A DNA stretch of 64,000 nucleotides from assembly GCA_949752795.1 (NCBI GenBank), contig OX457075.1, positions 248,001 through 312,000 of the forward strand. Direction: 5' to 3'. This DNA is from Hyperoodon ampullatus (taxonomy: Eukaryota > Chordata > Mammalia > Artiodactyla > Ziphiidae). The notes under the pieces are model-generated. The model was not told the origin of the DNA and did not search any database. It was given only the letters and a program-made list of their open reading frames with translations. Below, in pieces: positions 35,054 to 45,560 of the stretch (its first letter is position 1; every line of letters starts with the position of its first letter). The position numbers and the translations under genes were made by a program.

Positions 35054-35286
35054 AGCAGGACATATTTAAACTTATGAAAGAGAAAAACCTACAACCAAGA
35101 TTACCCTACCCAGCAAGGATCTCATTCAGATTTGACAGAGAAATTAAAACCTTTACAGACAAACAAAAGCTAAGAGAATTCAGCACCAACAAACAAGCTT
35201 TGCAACAAATGCTAAAGGAATTTTTCTAGACAGGAAACACAAGAGAAGGAAAAGACCTACAATAACAAACCCAAAACAATAAGAAA

Positions 35287-38200
35287 ATGGTAATAGGAAC
35301 ATACATATTGATAATTACCTTAAGTGTAAATGGATTATATGCTCCAACCAAAAGACATAGACTGGCTGAATGAATACAAAAGCAAGACCCGTATATATGC
35401 TGTCTACAAGAGACCCACTTCAGACCTAGGGATACATACAAACTGAAAGTTAGGGGATGGAAAAAGCTATTCCATGTAAATGGAAATCAAAAGAAAGCTG
35501 GAGTCTCATATCAGACAAAATAGACTTTAAAATCAAGACCATTACAAGAGACAAAGAAGGACACTACATAATGATCAAGAGATCAATCCAAGAGAAGATA
35601 TAACAACTGTAAATATTTATGCACCCAACAAAGGAGCACCTCAATACATAAGGCAAATGCTAACAGCCATAAAAGGGGAAATCAACAGAAACACAATCAC
35701 AGTAGGGGACTTTAACACCCCACTTTCACCAATGGACAGATCATCCAAAATGAAAATAAATAAGGAAACACAGCTTCAAATGATACATTAAACAAGATGG
35801 ACTTAACTGATATTTATAGGACATTCCATCCAAAAACAACAGAATACAGTTTCTTCTCAAGTGTTCATGGAACATTCTCAGAATAGATCATATCATGGGT
35901 CACAAATCAAGCCTTGGTAAATTTAAGAAAACCGAAATTGTATCATGTATCTTTTCTGATCACAACGTTATAAGACTAGATATCAATTATGGGAAAAATT
36001 CTGTAAGAAGTACAAATACATGGAGGCTAAACAATACCCAACTAAATAACCAAGAGACCACTGAAGAAATCAAAGAGGAAAAAAAAATACCTAGAAACAA
36101 ATGACAAAAAACGATGACCCAAAATCTATGGAATGCAGCAAAAGCAGTCCTAAGAGTGAAGTTTATAGCAATACAACCCTACCTCAAGAAACAAGAAACA
36201 TCTCAAATAAACAACCTAAACTTACAACTAAAGCAATTAGAGAAGGAAGAACAAAATAACCCCAAAGTTAGCAGAAGGAAAAAAATCATAAAGATCAGAT
36301 CAGAAATAAATGAAAAAGAAATGAAGGAAACAATAGCAAAGATCAGTAAAACTGAAAGCTGGTTCTTTGAGAAGATAAACAAAATTGATAAACCATTAGC
36401 CAGACTCATCAAGAAAAAAAGGGAGAAGACTCAAATCAATAGAATTAGAAATGAAAAAGGAGAAGTAACAACTGACACTGCAGAAATACAAAGGATCATG
36501 AGAGATTACTACAAACAACTACATGCCAATAAAATGGACAATCTGGAAGAAATGGACAAATTCTTAGAAAATCACAATCTTGTGAGACTGAACCAGGAAG
36601 AATAGAAAATATAAAAAGACCAGTCAGAAGCACTGAAATTGAAACTGTGATTAAAAATCTTCCAACAAACAAAAGCCCAGGACTAGATGGCTTCACAGGA
36701 GAATTCTACAACATTTAGAGAAGAGCTAACATCTATCCTTCTCAAACTCTTCCAAAATACAGCAGAGGGAGGAACACTCCCAAACTCATTCTACGAGGCC
36801 ACCATCACCCTGATACCAAAACTGAAGATGTCACAAAGAAAGAAAACTACAGGTCAATATCACTGATGAACATAGATGCAAAAATCCTCAACAAAATACT
36901 AACAAACAGAATCCAACAGCACATTAAAGGGATCATACACCATGAACAAGTGGGATTTATCCCAGGAATGCAAGGATTCTTCAATATACACAAATCAATC
37001 AATGTGATACAGCATATTAACAAACTGAGAGAGTAAAACCATACAATCATCCCAAGAGATGCAGAAAAAGCTTTCAACAAAATTCAACACCCAGTTATGA
37101 TAAAAACCCTCCAGAAAGTAGGCATAGAGGGAACTTACCTCAATATAATAAAGGCCATATAACAAACCCACAGCCAACATAATTCTCAATGGTGAAAAAC
37201 TGAAACAATTTCCTCTAAAATCAGGAACAAGACAAGGTTGTCCACTCTCACCCCTATTATTCCACATAGTATTGGAAATTTTAGCCACAGCAAACAGAGA
37301 TGAAAAAGAAATAAAAGGAAACCAAGTCAGAAATGAAGAAGTTGTCACTGTTTGCAGATGACATTGTTACAACATATAGAAAATCCTAACGATGCTGCCA
37401 GAAAACTACTAGAGCTAATCAATAAATTTGGTAAAGTAGCAGTATGCAAAATTAATGCACAGAAATCTCTTGCATTTGAATACATTAATGACGAAAAATC
37501 TGAAAGAAAAATTAAGGAAACACTCCTGTTTACCATTGCAAAAAAAAGAATAAAATACTTAGGAGGAAGAAACCTACCTAAGGAGACAAAAAATTGTATG
37601 CAGAAAACTATAAGGCACGATGAAATAAATTAAAGAGTATACAAACAGATGGAGAGCTATCCTATGTTGTTGGATTGGAAGAATCGATATTGTGAAAATG
37701 ACTATACTACCCAAAGCAATCTACAGATTTGATGCAATCCCTATCAAATCACCAATGGCATGTTTCACAGAACCAAAGCAAAAAATTTCACAATTTGTAT
37801 ATAAAGACAAAAGACCCCAAATAACCAAAGCAACCTTGAGAAAGATAAACGGAGCTGGAGGAATCAGGCTCCCAGACTTCAGACTGTACTACAAAGCTAC
37901 AGTAATCAATACACTATGGTACTGGCACAAAACCAGAAATATAGCTCATGGAACAGGATAGAAAGCCCAGCGATAAACCCACGAACATACGGTCACCTTA
38001 TTTTTGATAAGGGAGGCAAGAATATACAGTGGAGAAAAGACAGCCTCTTCAATAAGTCGTGCTGGGAAAACAAGACAGCTACATGTAAAAGGATGAAATT
38101 AGAACACTCCCTAACACCATACACAAAAATAAACTCAAAATGGATTAAAGGCCTAAATGTAAGACCAGAAACTATCAAACTCTTAGAGGAAAACATAGGC

Positions 38201-39071
38201 AGAACACTCTATGACATAAATCACAGCAAGATCCTTTTTGACCCACCTCCTAAACAAATGGAAACAAAAACAAAAATAAACAAATGGAACCTAATGAAAC
38301 TTAAAAGCTTTTGCACAGCAAAGGAAACCATAAACAAGAGGAAAAGACAACCCTCATAATGGGAGGAAACATTTGCAAATGAAGCAACTGACAAAGGATT
38401 AATCTCCAAAATTTACAAGCAGCTCATGCAACTCAATATCAAAAAAACAAACAACGCAATCCAAAAATGGGCAGAAGGCCTAAATAGACATTTCTCCAAA
38501 GAAGATATACAGACTGGCAACACATGAAAGAATGCTCAACATCATTAATCATTAGAGAGGTGCAAATCAAAACTACAATGAGGTATCACCTCACACCAAT
38601 CAGAATGACCATCATCTAAATTCTACAAACAATAAATGCTGGAGAGGGCGTGGAGAAAAGGGAACACTCTTGCACTCTTGGTGGGAATGTAAATTGATAC
38701 AGCCACTATGGAGAACAGTATGGAGGTTCCGTAGAAAACTATAAATAGAACTACCATACAACCCAGCAATCCAGCTACTGGGTATATACCCTGGGAAAAC
38801 CATAATTCAAAAAGAGTCATGTACCGCAATGTTCATTGCAGCTCTATTTACAATAGCCAGGACATGGATGCAACCTAAGTGTCCATTGACAGATGAATGG
38901 GTAAAGCGGATGTAGCACATATATACAATGTAATATCACTCAGCCATAAAAGGGAATGAAACTGAGTTATTTGTAGTGATGTGGATGGACCTAGATTCTC
39001 TGAGAAAGAGTGAAGTAAGTCAGAAAGAGAAAAACAAATACCGTATGTTAACACATATATATGGAATCTAA
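35287..39071 (+). pseudogene. L1 ORF2, full length but heavily broken
   Basis: Starts ATGGTAATAGGAACATAC, equivalent to the MGIGTYI start of the copy at 23309. The endonuclease, RT and C-terminal regions can all be followed: SSLGKFKKTEIVSCIFSDHN (near 35905), the [20 protein letters not shown] segment (near 36330), IDAEKAF-equivalent sequence near 37040, [18 protein letters not shown] near 37345, [17 protein letters not shown] (37890), and the terminal HIYGI near 39065. Many stops and small indels, including an early TGA at about 35370, disable it. It ends at the TAA at 39069-39071. Confidence 0.9.
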
Positions 39072-39469
39072 AAAAAATGGTTTTGAAGAACCTAGGGGCA
39101 GGACAGGAATAAAGACGCAGATGTAGAGAATGGACTTGAGGATACGGGGAGGGGGAAGGGTAAACTAGGACGAAGTGAGAGAGTGGCATGGACGTATATA
39201 CACTACCAACTCTAAAATAGCTAGTTAGTGGGAAACAGCCGCATGGCACAGGGAGATCAGCTCTGTGGTTTGTGACCATCTAGAGGGGTGGGATAGGGAG
39301 AGTGGGAGGGAGACGCAAGAGGGAGGAGATATGGGGATACATGTACATGTATAGCTGATTCACTTTGTTATAAAGCAGAAACGAACACAGCATTGTAAAG
39401 CAATTATACTCTAATAAAGGTGTTAAAAAATAAATAAAATCATAATAACATTAAAAACATTAAAAACAC

Positions 39470-39486
39470 AAATAAATAGGTTTCTG
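39470..39486 (+). repeat. Target-site duplication, right copy
   Basis: AAATAAATAGGTTTCTG, identical to the left copy at 31718-31734. Confidence 0.95.
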
Positions 39487-40066
39487 ATCTTTTTCTTCCA
39501 GTCAGTTACGTGTGCCAGTAACTACACCCAGTGTTTTTGTAAATATAAGACTAAACCTTCCTCAACTTAGTGGTAACCTTGAACTTATCTAACCACACCC
39601 TTAAATGTTATCTTTTCCCTGGCTGAATTTTACTGGGGCTTTGTCAAAGCTTTTATAAATCCCATCTTTTACTGTTTGGAATATAAAAGCAGTCAGGTTT
39701 TCCACCTCTGTGAAGAATGAAATATCTAGACTTTCTGTAATCTCTCATTTATTTTTGAAAACTGGTTCTTTCCTCAACTCCTATCTTTTTTGTGATACTT
39801 TGCCATATGCAACCAGTAGTCTCTATCACTTCCTAATTGATTCTTTCCAATCACTTATCTTACTGCTGCTGACTCAGTGGCTTGAGATAAGTTATGTGGT
39901 AATGGTAACATTTTACTCATTGTTTTGCCACTGCATACTATTATCACCATCTTTCTAGCTTCCAATGTTAGTTTTTTGCTACTTGCTACTGAACTCCTAA
40001 CTAAATGTCACATACTTTAGGTTTTAATTATAGCAATACCCTATTTCAAGGTATTAATTTCCATTG
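39487..40066. other. Unassigned sequence
   Basis: No gene or repeat recognised. Confidence 0.4.
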
Positions 40067-40079
40067 TAGTCAGGATCAT

Positions 40080-40354
40080 CTATTTATTTATTTATTTTTC
40101 GCTGTGTCAGGTCTTAGTTGTGGCACCCGGGATCTTGTTGACGCGTGCAGAATCTTTCCCTGTGGTGCATGGGCTTCTCTCTAGTTGTGGTGTGTGGGTT
40201 TTCCTCTAGTTGAGGAGCGTGAGCTCAGTAGCTGTGGAGTGTGGGCTTAGCTGCCCCATGACATGTGGGAACCTAGCTCCCCGACCAGGGATTGAACCCA
40301 CGTCCCCTGCATTGGAAGGCAGATTCTTTACCACTGGACCACCAGGGAAGTCCC
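40080..40354 (-). mobile_element. Older CHR-family SINE, antisense
   Basis: Starts with TTTATTTATTTA, contains the complement of the tRNA-like head (GGGATTGAACCCACGTCCCC is the B-box side) and ends CCAGGGAAGTCCC. The 13-bp duplication TAGTCAGGATCAT is at 40067-40079 and 40355-40367. Confidence 0.93.
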
Positions 40355-40376
40355 TAGTCAGGATCATTAATACTGG

Positions 40377-40690
40377 CTGCTGTAACAAATAAGTAGCTTA
40401 ACACTTTATTTCTTGCTCTCATCACAGTCTTATATCAGTTAGCTTTCCTCCAAGTGATGGCTCAGTGATGCAGGCTCCTTCCATCTTGGGATGACACCAT
40501 TTCAACAGGTGGCCTCTGTGGTATCCAGTGAAGGTGAAGAGAAGGAAAGAAGTCCCATTGGATTTTTAGCTCCACTGTGAGAAGTGATACCCATAACTGC
40601 TGCTTAAATTCTATTTGCCAGAAGTAGTCACACAGCTATCCTAAATGCAAAGGAGACTGGAAAACATATAGGAACACATGGATATTGTAA
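40377..40690. repeat. Ancient repeat related to 9255-9790
   Basis: GGCTGCTGTAACAAATAAGTAG, AACACTTTATTTCTTGC and a GTCACACAGCTATCC end resemble the CTGTGTAACAAA-type remnant. Family not assigned. Confidence 0.45.
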
Positions 40691-40734
40691 ACACTAACAT
40701 TTTCTGCCACAAGTTATTATTTGACCTCTCCTTC

Positions 40735-40885
40735 CCTATTCTATCAGAATATAAGCTTCACAAGGGCAGAGAATTTTTTTCTGTTCACTTTACTTCTGTA
40801 TCCTTAACACTTAGAAGAATGCCTGGCTCATAGTTATTGGTTATGGTTAATGGTTATTAAATATTTACTTAGAGAATATGTGAAA
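40735..40885. mobile_element. L2 3'-end fragment
   Basis: ATAAGCTTCACAAGGGCAGAG, GTATCCTTAACACTTAGAAG, ATGCCTGGCTCATAG and ATTAAATATTTACTTA follow the order of the L2 3' tail. Confidence 0.65.
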
Positions 40886-43800
40886 AGGAGAATCCAGGGC
40901 TTCTTACCATTACTAGTGAGTAAGAAATTGGAAGAAAATAAGAAAGGATTCCAAGCAACCACAACAGATACCATGAAATGTATGCCCTAAAGCTCACACA
41001 TATTATTCACTGAACCTCCCCCCTCCCACAAGGCATTTTAAACAGAGTTCTAATGAGAATGTTTATATAGTCTATCAATTCCATACCAGACCATAAACAG
41101 GAACTTAAAGTGAGACAAGAAAGATTATCAAGAAAAGAAAAGTTTATAGGAAAAATATGGGGTTCAAAGGAAAAAGTTACTTTTAAAGTACAACAGCAAC
41201 AATGAAAACTATAGGAGCCTGAGGCCATTTAGTGTAGAGGCAAAAACATTTATGCCTAGATAGGTCCTAAGGGTATCATTGAATCATAGCATAGTAAATA
41301 AATTACAGCCACTATGAAAATGATGAATCAATTAGGTTTGGTATACTTTCTTAAAAGAGGCAGGAAAGTTCTAATACATTTAAGAAATTTTATTTTTTTG
41401 CGTTCAAATGGACATTCTTGAGTCATGCCCTAAATTCCCTAGTTGTAACTAGTCATTCATTTCTGTATGATGGTTGACAGATGAAATAGGACAGTAATGG
41501 ATGTCTCAACTATTATTGTGCTTAGTTATTTCTTCCATTGGAAGCTCCCACTCCCTGAATGCTACACTGATTAGACTACATTCAGAGTATCAGGTTCAAT
41601 AGGGGATAGATCCACATTTTGTGGAGTCTGAAGATTACACAATACAGAGGCTTCTTTAAGAAAAAAACCCATAAGTATAAAAGAAGGTACAAAAAGTATT
41701 TATTTAGAATAAAAGTCACAACCAATTACAAATTAAAAAATTCACAAGAACCAGACATCACCAAATTCAGAAAAATATCTTGATGTTTTAAATTAATTAA
41801 CTTCCTAGTATACCTTTAACAATACTTTTTCCTACATCTTTTGACTGCATACTCTTTGATTTCTTCTTCATATGAAAATGATTTTGTTACATTTTGCTCT
41901 ATAGAGTTAATAGATAGTTGTCTTTCTAGTGGAGTTGATTGAAATTTGTTTTTATTATTGGTAGTTTAGAAGAGTTTCTTTCCAGTCTACAACTCATTAT
42001 TGGGAAAGTTACATACATTTTTTAAGATAGTGGTCAAATTTGGGAAAATTTGTACCAAATTTCTTTTATGTATACAGAATAAGAGGTGGGAGGATTTTCC
42101 AGTTCTAGTTCTGGATCCACACATTTCAAACATTACCCCATGCTTCTGTGCTGGGTCCCAAAGCATTCATTTGCTGATTGGTCTCTGGCCATCCACCTTC
42201 GTGTCACAGTACCAAGTGACCCAGGTGATGGTAGGCCTTCAAGCAGTCAGAATAGATGCTACTGTTCCAATGGGCTGTAATGCCCATGAACCACATAATT
42301 TTTTTCCATTTAACTAACTCAGCTTCCCCTTAGCCAGATCCCCAAAATGCCAGCAATCACTTCAGTGCTTCTGGACACAAGGAAAATTATGACTGAAGGG
42401 AAGTTAGAGTACACAGAGACAGCAATCTTTTAAGATGAAAATATTTTACTTCCAAAACTTTTACAGAAACATAATACCACATGAATATACTTCTAGGACC
42501 CCTCTTGTGGTGCTGGAAGAGGCTTGAATTTTAAGTTTCCTGGAATCTGCCTTTGGGTTTAGCTTTGAATGCTTCAGGAGGAGTGCTCAAAGGTGAGCAC
42601 GTTCATAGAAAGGAGGTAATGGAGGATGACGAAGAGTCAGGACTCTCTGCCTTATGATAAACAGCTAAGGGCCATGCAAAAACCTTGGAAGAGAAAATTC
42701 AAGGGGTTCCCAAGTCTGTCTTTAGTCCTTGTAGTCCTGTGAGGTGAAAGAAGTATTTCAACTCAATATAAGGAATCACTATCTAATGTTAGGCCAGTTT
42801 AAATGTAGAATTGACCAGCTAATGAAATACTGAGTTTTCTTCACAGGAACAGCTCAGGAAGAGGCTAAATGAGAACCAGTCAGGGATCCTGCGAAGCGGA
42901 GGCCCCAGTTTGGGGAGTGGTAGTGACAGGGATGGGGAGTGTGGTATGAAAGAACCTAACGTTTACACACTTTTGCAAGTCTGAGATTTGAAGATGACTT
43001 TGCTATAAACCTTATTTGAAGCCTCAGGCTCATGTTTAATGCCTGATACATAGAGAGTTTTAAAGATAGATGGGACCGCTTTTAAGGTGAGAGAAAAAGG
43101 TTTTGTTTTTGTTTTTTTAAACCTAAGGGCAGCAAGAATGATCCATTTTAGCTCTATTTAATTTTATGCTTTTTTGTTTAAAGCCAGATTGTAAGACAGC
43201 GCTTAATCAACACAGGAGATTAAGGGTTGCAGTTGTGGGGTTGCTGAGTCTAGAGCAAGTTGTAGAAAGAGAACATCATGTGGGATCTTTCGGGATCCCT
43301 ACTCTTCCAGCAAGTACAAGAATAGGACCATTTTTTTTCTTTTGTATGTGTGTGTGAGGGGGAGGCGTGGGGGGTTGTTCATCAATTCATTAGAGTAGCC
43401 TAGCAATGATGCCTGGGATGGAAAGATCCAGAGGAATAATGAGTCAGGGCTTTTTGTGACATGTGACAGAACACAACTGAAACTGCCTTGAGGAAAGGAG
43501 GCGGATTTTTGCCTTGGGGGTAGAGTTCACTTCAGATATATTTGCCTCCTAAGTCTCCAAAGATATCATCCACTCTCCCACAGTTTTCCTTTTGAAGTTG
43601 TCTTGACTTCATTTACAGGCACTGGTGGTACTTATCACTGGCTTATATCCTTCCAAATAAGTTATTCTAGTTTGAAGGGCTTCTTTTTCTGAACTGATTC
43701 AGCAAAAGCCCCAGCTTGAGTTCCTGGACCAATATGCCCATCCCAGAACCAATCACTGTGGTCTGGAATATGAAGACTGGCCAGTTCTGGGGAGTGAGGG

Positions 43801-44320
43801 TGGGAGGTGTCAGTATCCTGGAACCACAAAGACTCGTGGACAAGGGGGAGGGGTAGTTCCCAAAGGAAAAATGAATAGCTGTTCTCAGAGAAATGGATAA
43901 TACAGAAAGTACATCCTCAAAACACCGTAAATAAGGATATCCATTATTTGTGGAAAAAATGTTTTGGGACTTCTTTCTTATGGTTGTAGTTAAACTGTAA
44001 AATCGAGTAAATCTTTCCCTTATCCAGATAGATATCACGCATAGGGGGTAATGGTTTTATATGTCAGCGCTTTTACTCTTTCTCCTAAGTGGGACTGAGT
44101 CAATGAAGATGCTACAAAAGAAGTAAACAGAAAGCTGAAAGTATTAATACGGTAATTTTTAATTTGAGTGCCCTCTTTAGGCAAAGTAGCTGGGAGGGCT
44201 TTCAATAATCCATTTTTCATCGTGAACACACCCCGTGTAGGTGACCTGAGTATTACCGTCTTGCCCTTGCAGTTGGGGAAACCGAGGCATGACACTCCTC
44301 CATTCAGCCTTCCGGAGGGA
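40886..44320. other. Long unassigned stretch left of the CpG island
   Basis: No gene, recognisable repeat or tandem array for about 3.4 kb, apart from weak MIR-like sequence near 44255-44290 (CTTGCAGTTGGGGAAACCGAGGCA). The low repeat content next to the CpG island fits the upstream flank of a gene, which is inference only. Confidence 0.4.
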
Positions 44321-44955
44321 TTTAGGAAGAGTCCAGCCTGCTTGACCTCAGAGGGTCTTCTTCCTCCGCGGCGCCTCTCGGAACCCTCATGTCCTTTGGC
44401 GTCGCAGGAGAGCAGCTCGGGCTCCGCCGCAGCCTCGGCATTCGTCCTTCGCCCAGCTGCACCCGCCGCGCTCTCCCACACCTTCCCCGGGAAGGTCCAA
44501 CTGGCCAAGGTCTGGCAGTCCCTCCCGTCCTCTCCCCTCAGCCCTCCGGCCTCCCCCACTCTGGTCCCTGACGTGCAGGAAGCCCCCAGCCCAGCGCCCC
44601 ACAGGGAGGTGAGGGCAGATGCCGCCCGGGCGTCCAGCGGGAGGGGCGCCGACGCCGCGGGAGGTGAGCGGCCCGCACCCTTCGCCCCCTGAGGGCCAGG
44701 GCGGGCACCGGGCACGCTGGGCCCGAGGAAGGTGGCAGCACGAGGGAGGCTGGGTGAGCCCGCAGGGAGCGGCGAGAGAGGGCGATGCGGGCGGACCAGC
44801 GTGCGGCTCGCGGACGACGCCTGGAGAGTGAGCGGCGGGGAGCAAGGCGCTTCGGGGCCGCTCGGGGACGCGCCGCGCCCGGGCCGCCGAGCTCGCCCGT
44901 AAACCCGCTCCGGACGCCCACACCCCTGGCGCCTTCCCGAGCGCGGGCGGGAGAT

Positions 44956-44975
44956 ATGGCTTCGCGCGTCCCCGC

Positions 44976-45014
<39 letters not shown>

Positions 45015-45441
45015 TGCTGCTGACTCGACAGAATCAGCGGGCCGCGCGGGGGGGCGCGGCGTAACCCGGGGGAGGGCGGCGTCGTTGGGAGAGAAGGATG
45101 CCAGCACAAAGGCGAGCCGAGACCCAGCCCGCTGCGGAAGGCGGCGGGAAGAGCCGCTGAGGGGCGCGCCTGGCGCGCTCGGCTCCGCGCTGCGTCTCTC
45201 GTCGCTGCCTCGGAGTCGCCGTGTCGGAGACGGCCGCGTAGGGTCCCTCGGCCCCGTGGCAGCGGCCACCGCAGCCGGGAGCTGCATGCTACGCGCGGCG
45301 GCGCCCCCGGTCGCCTGCTTTCCCTGCGCGGGCCGGCCTGAGGGCGCCGGGGCTGCGGGTCCGGGCGACTGTGGGGGCGCCCTGCCGCCCGGCGTCCCCG
45401 TCCCCACCCGCAGTCGGCGGCAGCGGGCGCCGAGACCCAGG
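44956..45441 (+). CDS. Candidate first-exon or upstream ORF with polyalanine tract
   Basis: The ATG at 44956 has G at -3 and G at +4, a good Kozak context. The frame reads MASRVP followed by 16 alanines (GCT2-GCC11-GCT3) and then an arginine/alanine/proline-rich tail without a recognisable domain. It stays open for about 160 codons, through the splice donor at 45441, and meets TGA at 45442-45444 only if intron is read. If it is coding, the exon ends in phase 2. The frame is also open upstream to 44785. The amino-acid composition is what any GC-rich sequence gives, so a 5'UTR is equally likely. I do not recognise it. Confidence 0.3.
44974..45021 (+). repeat. GCC trinucleotide repeat flanked by GCT
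   Basis: Two GCT, eleven pure GCC (44980-45012) and three GCT in one uninterrupted block inside the CpG island. It reads as alanine on the plus strand, and as GGC on the minus. Confidence 0.97.
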
Positions 45442-45447
45442 TGAGTG
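45438..45447 (+). other. Predicted splice donor, end of exon 1
   Basis: CAG|GTGAGTG matches the mammalian donor consensus. It lies about 120 bases before the CpG island fades, the usual place for a first-exon donor. Confidence 0.65.
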
Positions 45448-45560
45448 CGCAGCCCTGGCCCGGCCCTCGCGCCGCAGGTACCGGACAGTGGGAGGTGGCT
45501 TTGTTTTCCTCCCTCTCGCTCCGGCGCGGTCATTCATTTGACATTTCGGCTTCCGCTGCC

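Larger units (their letters stand above)
33865..35229 (+). pseudogene. L1 ORF1, broken and split by two SINEs
   Basis: ATG at 33865 (MRRQRNTQQMKE) aligns with the intact ORF1 at 24279, but a TAA follows after 12 codons and several frameshifts come later. Recognisable parts are the coiled-coil region (about 34030-34200), the RRM-like block IRIIGVPEEKAKKKG near 34270-34310, and the C-terminal block KEKNLQPRLPYPARISFRFD then FTDKQKLREFS (35075-35190). A sense SINE interrupts at 34523 and an antisense SINE at 34833, both in the RRM-to-C-terminal part. It cannot give a functional ORF1p. Confidence 0.9.
31735..39469 (+). mobile_element. Full-length L1 LINE with nested SINEs
   Basis: Complete structure between perfect 17-bp duplications: 5'UTR (31735-33864), degraded ORF1 (33865-35229, carrying two SINEs), degraded ORF2 (35287-39071), 3'UTR and an A-rich tail ending near 39469. 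The start TCTCGACCTTCAAGATGGC matches the 5' end of the L1 at 1772. Frames are badly broken, so it is an inactive but structurally complete copy. Total length is about 7.7 kb, of which about 0.45 kb is SINE. Confidence 0.95.
44330..45560 (+). promoter_or_regulatory. CpG island, likely gene promoter and first exon
   Basis: An abrupt change from about 40% GC flanks to very GC-rich DNA with dense CpG over about 1.2 kb, unlike any other part of the window. It contains several GGGCGG and CCGCCC Sp1-type motifs and no interspersed repeats. CpG islands of this kind mark most mammalian housekeeping and developmental promoters. A consensus splice donor at 45441 favours rightward transcription. The gene itself cannot be named. 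Antisense or bidirectional transcription cannot be excluded. Confidence 0.85.

Noticed and set aside
42847..42906. Exon-like segment after a TTCTTCACAG acceptor, reading EQLRKRLNENQSGILRS
   Set aside because: No splice donor follows, and it lies upstream of the CpG island with no partner exon; too little to support a gene.
44538..45533. Minus-strand open frame of 331 codons across the CpG island
   Set aside because: GC-rich DNA leaves few stop codons in any frame; composition is low-complexity and no domain or splice logic supports it.
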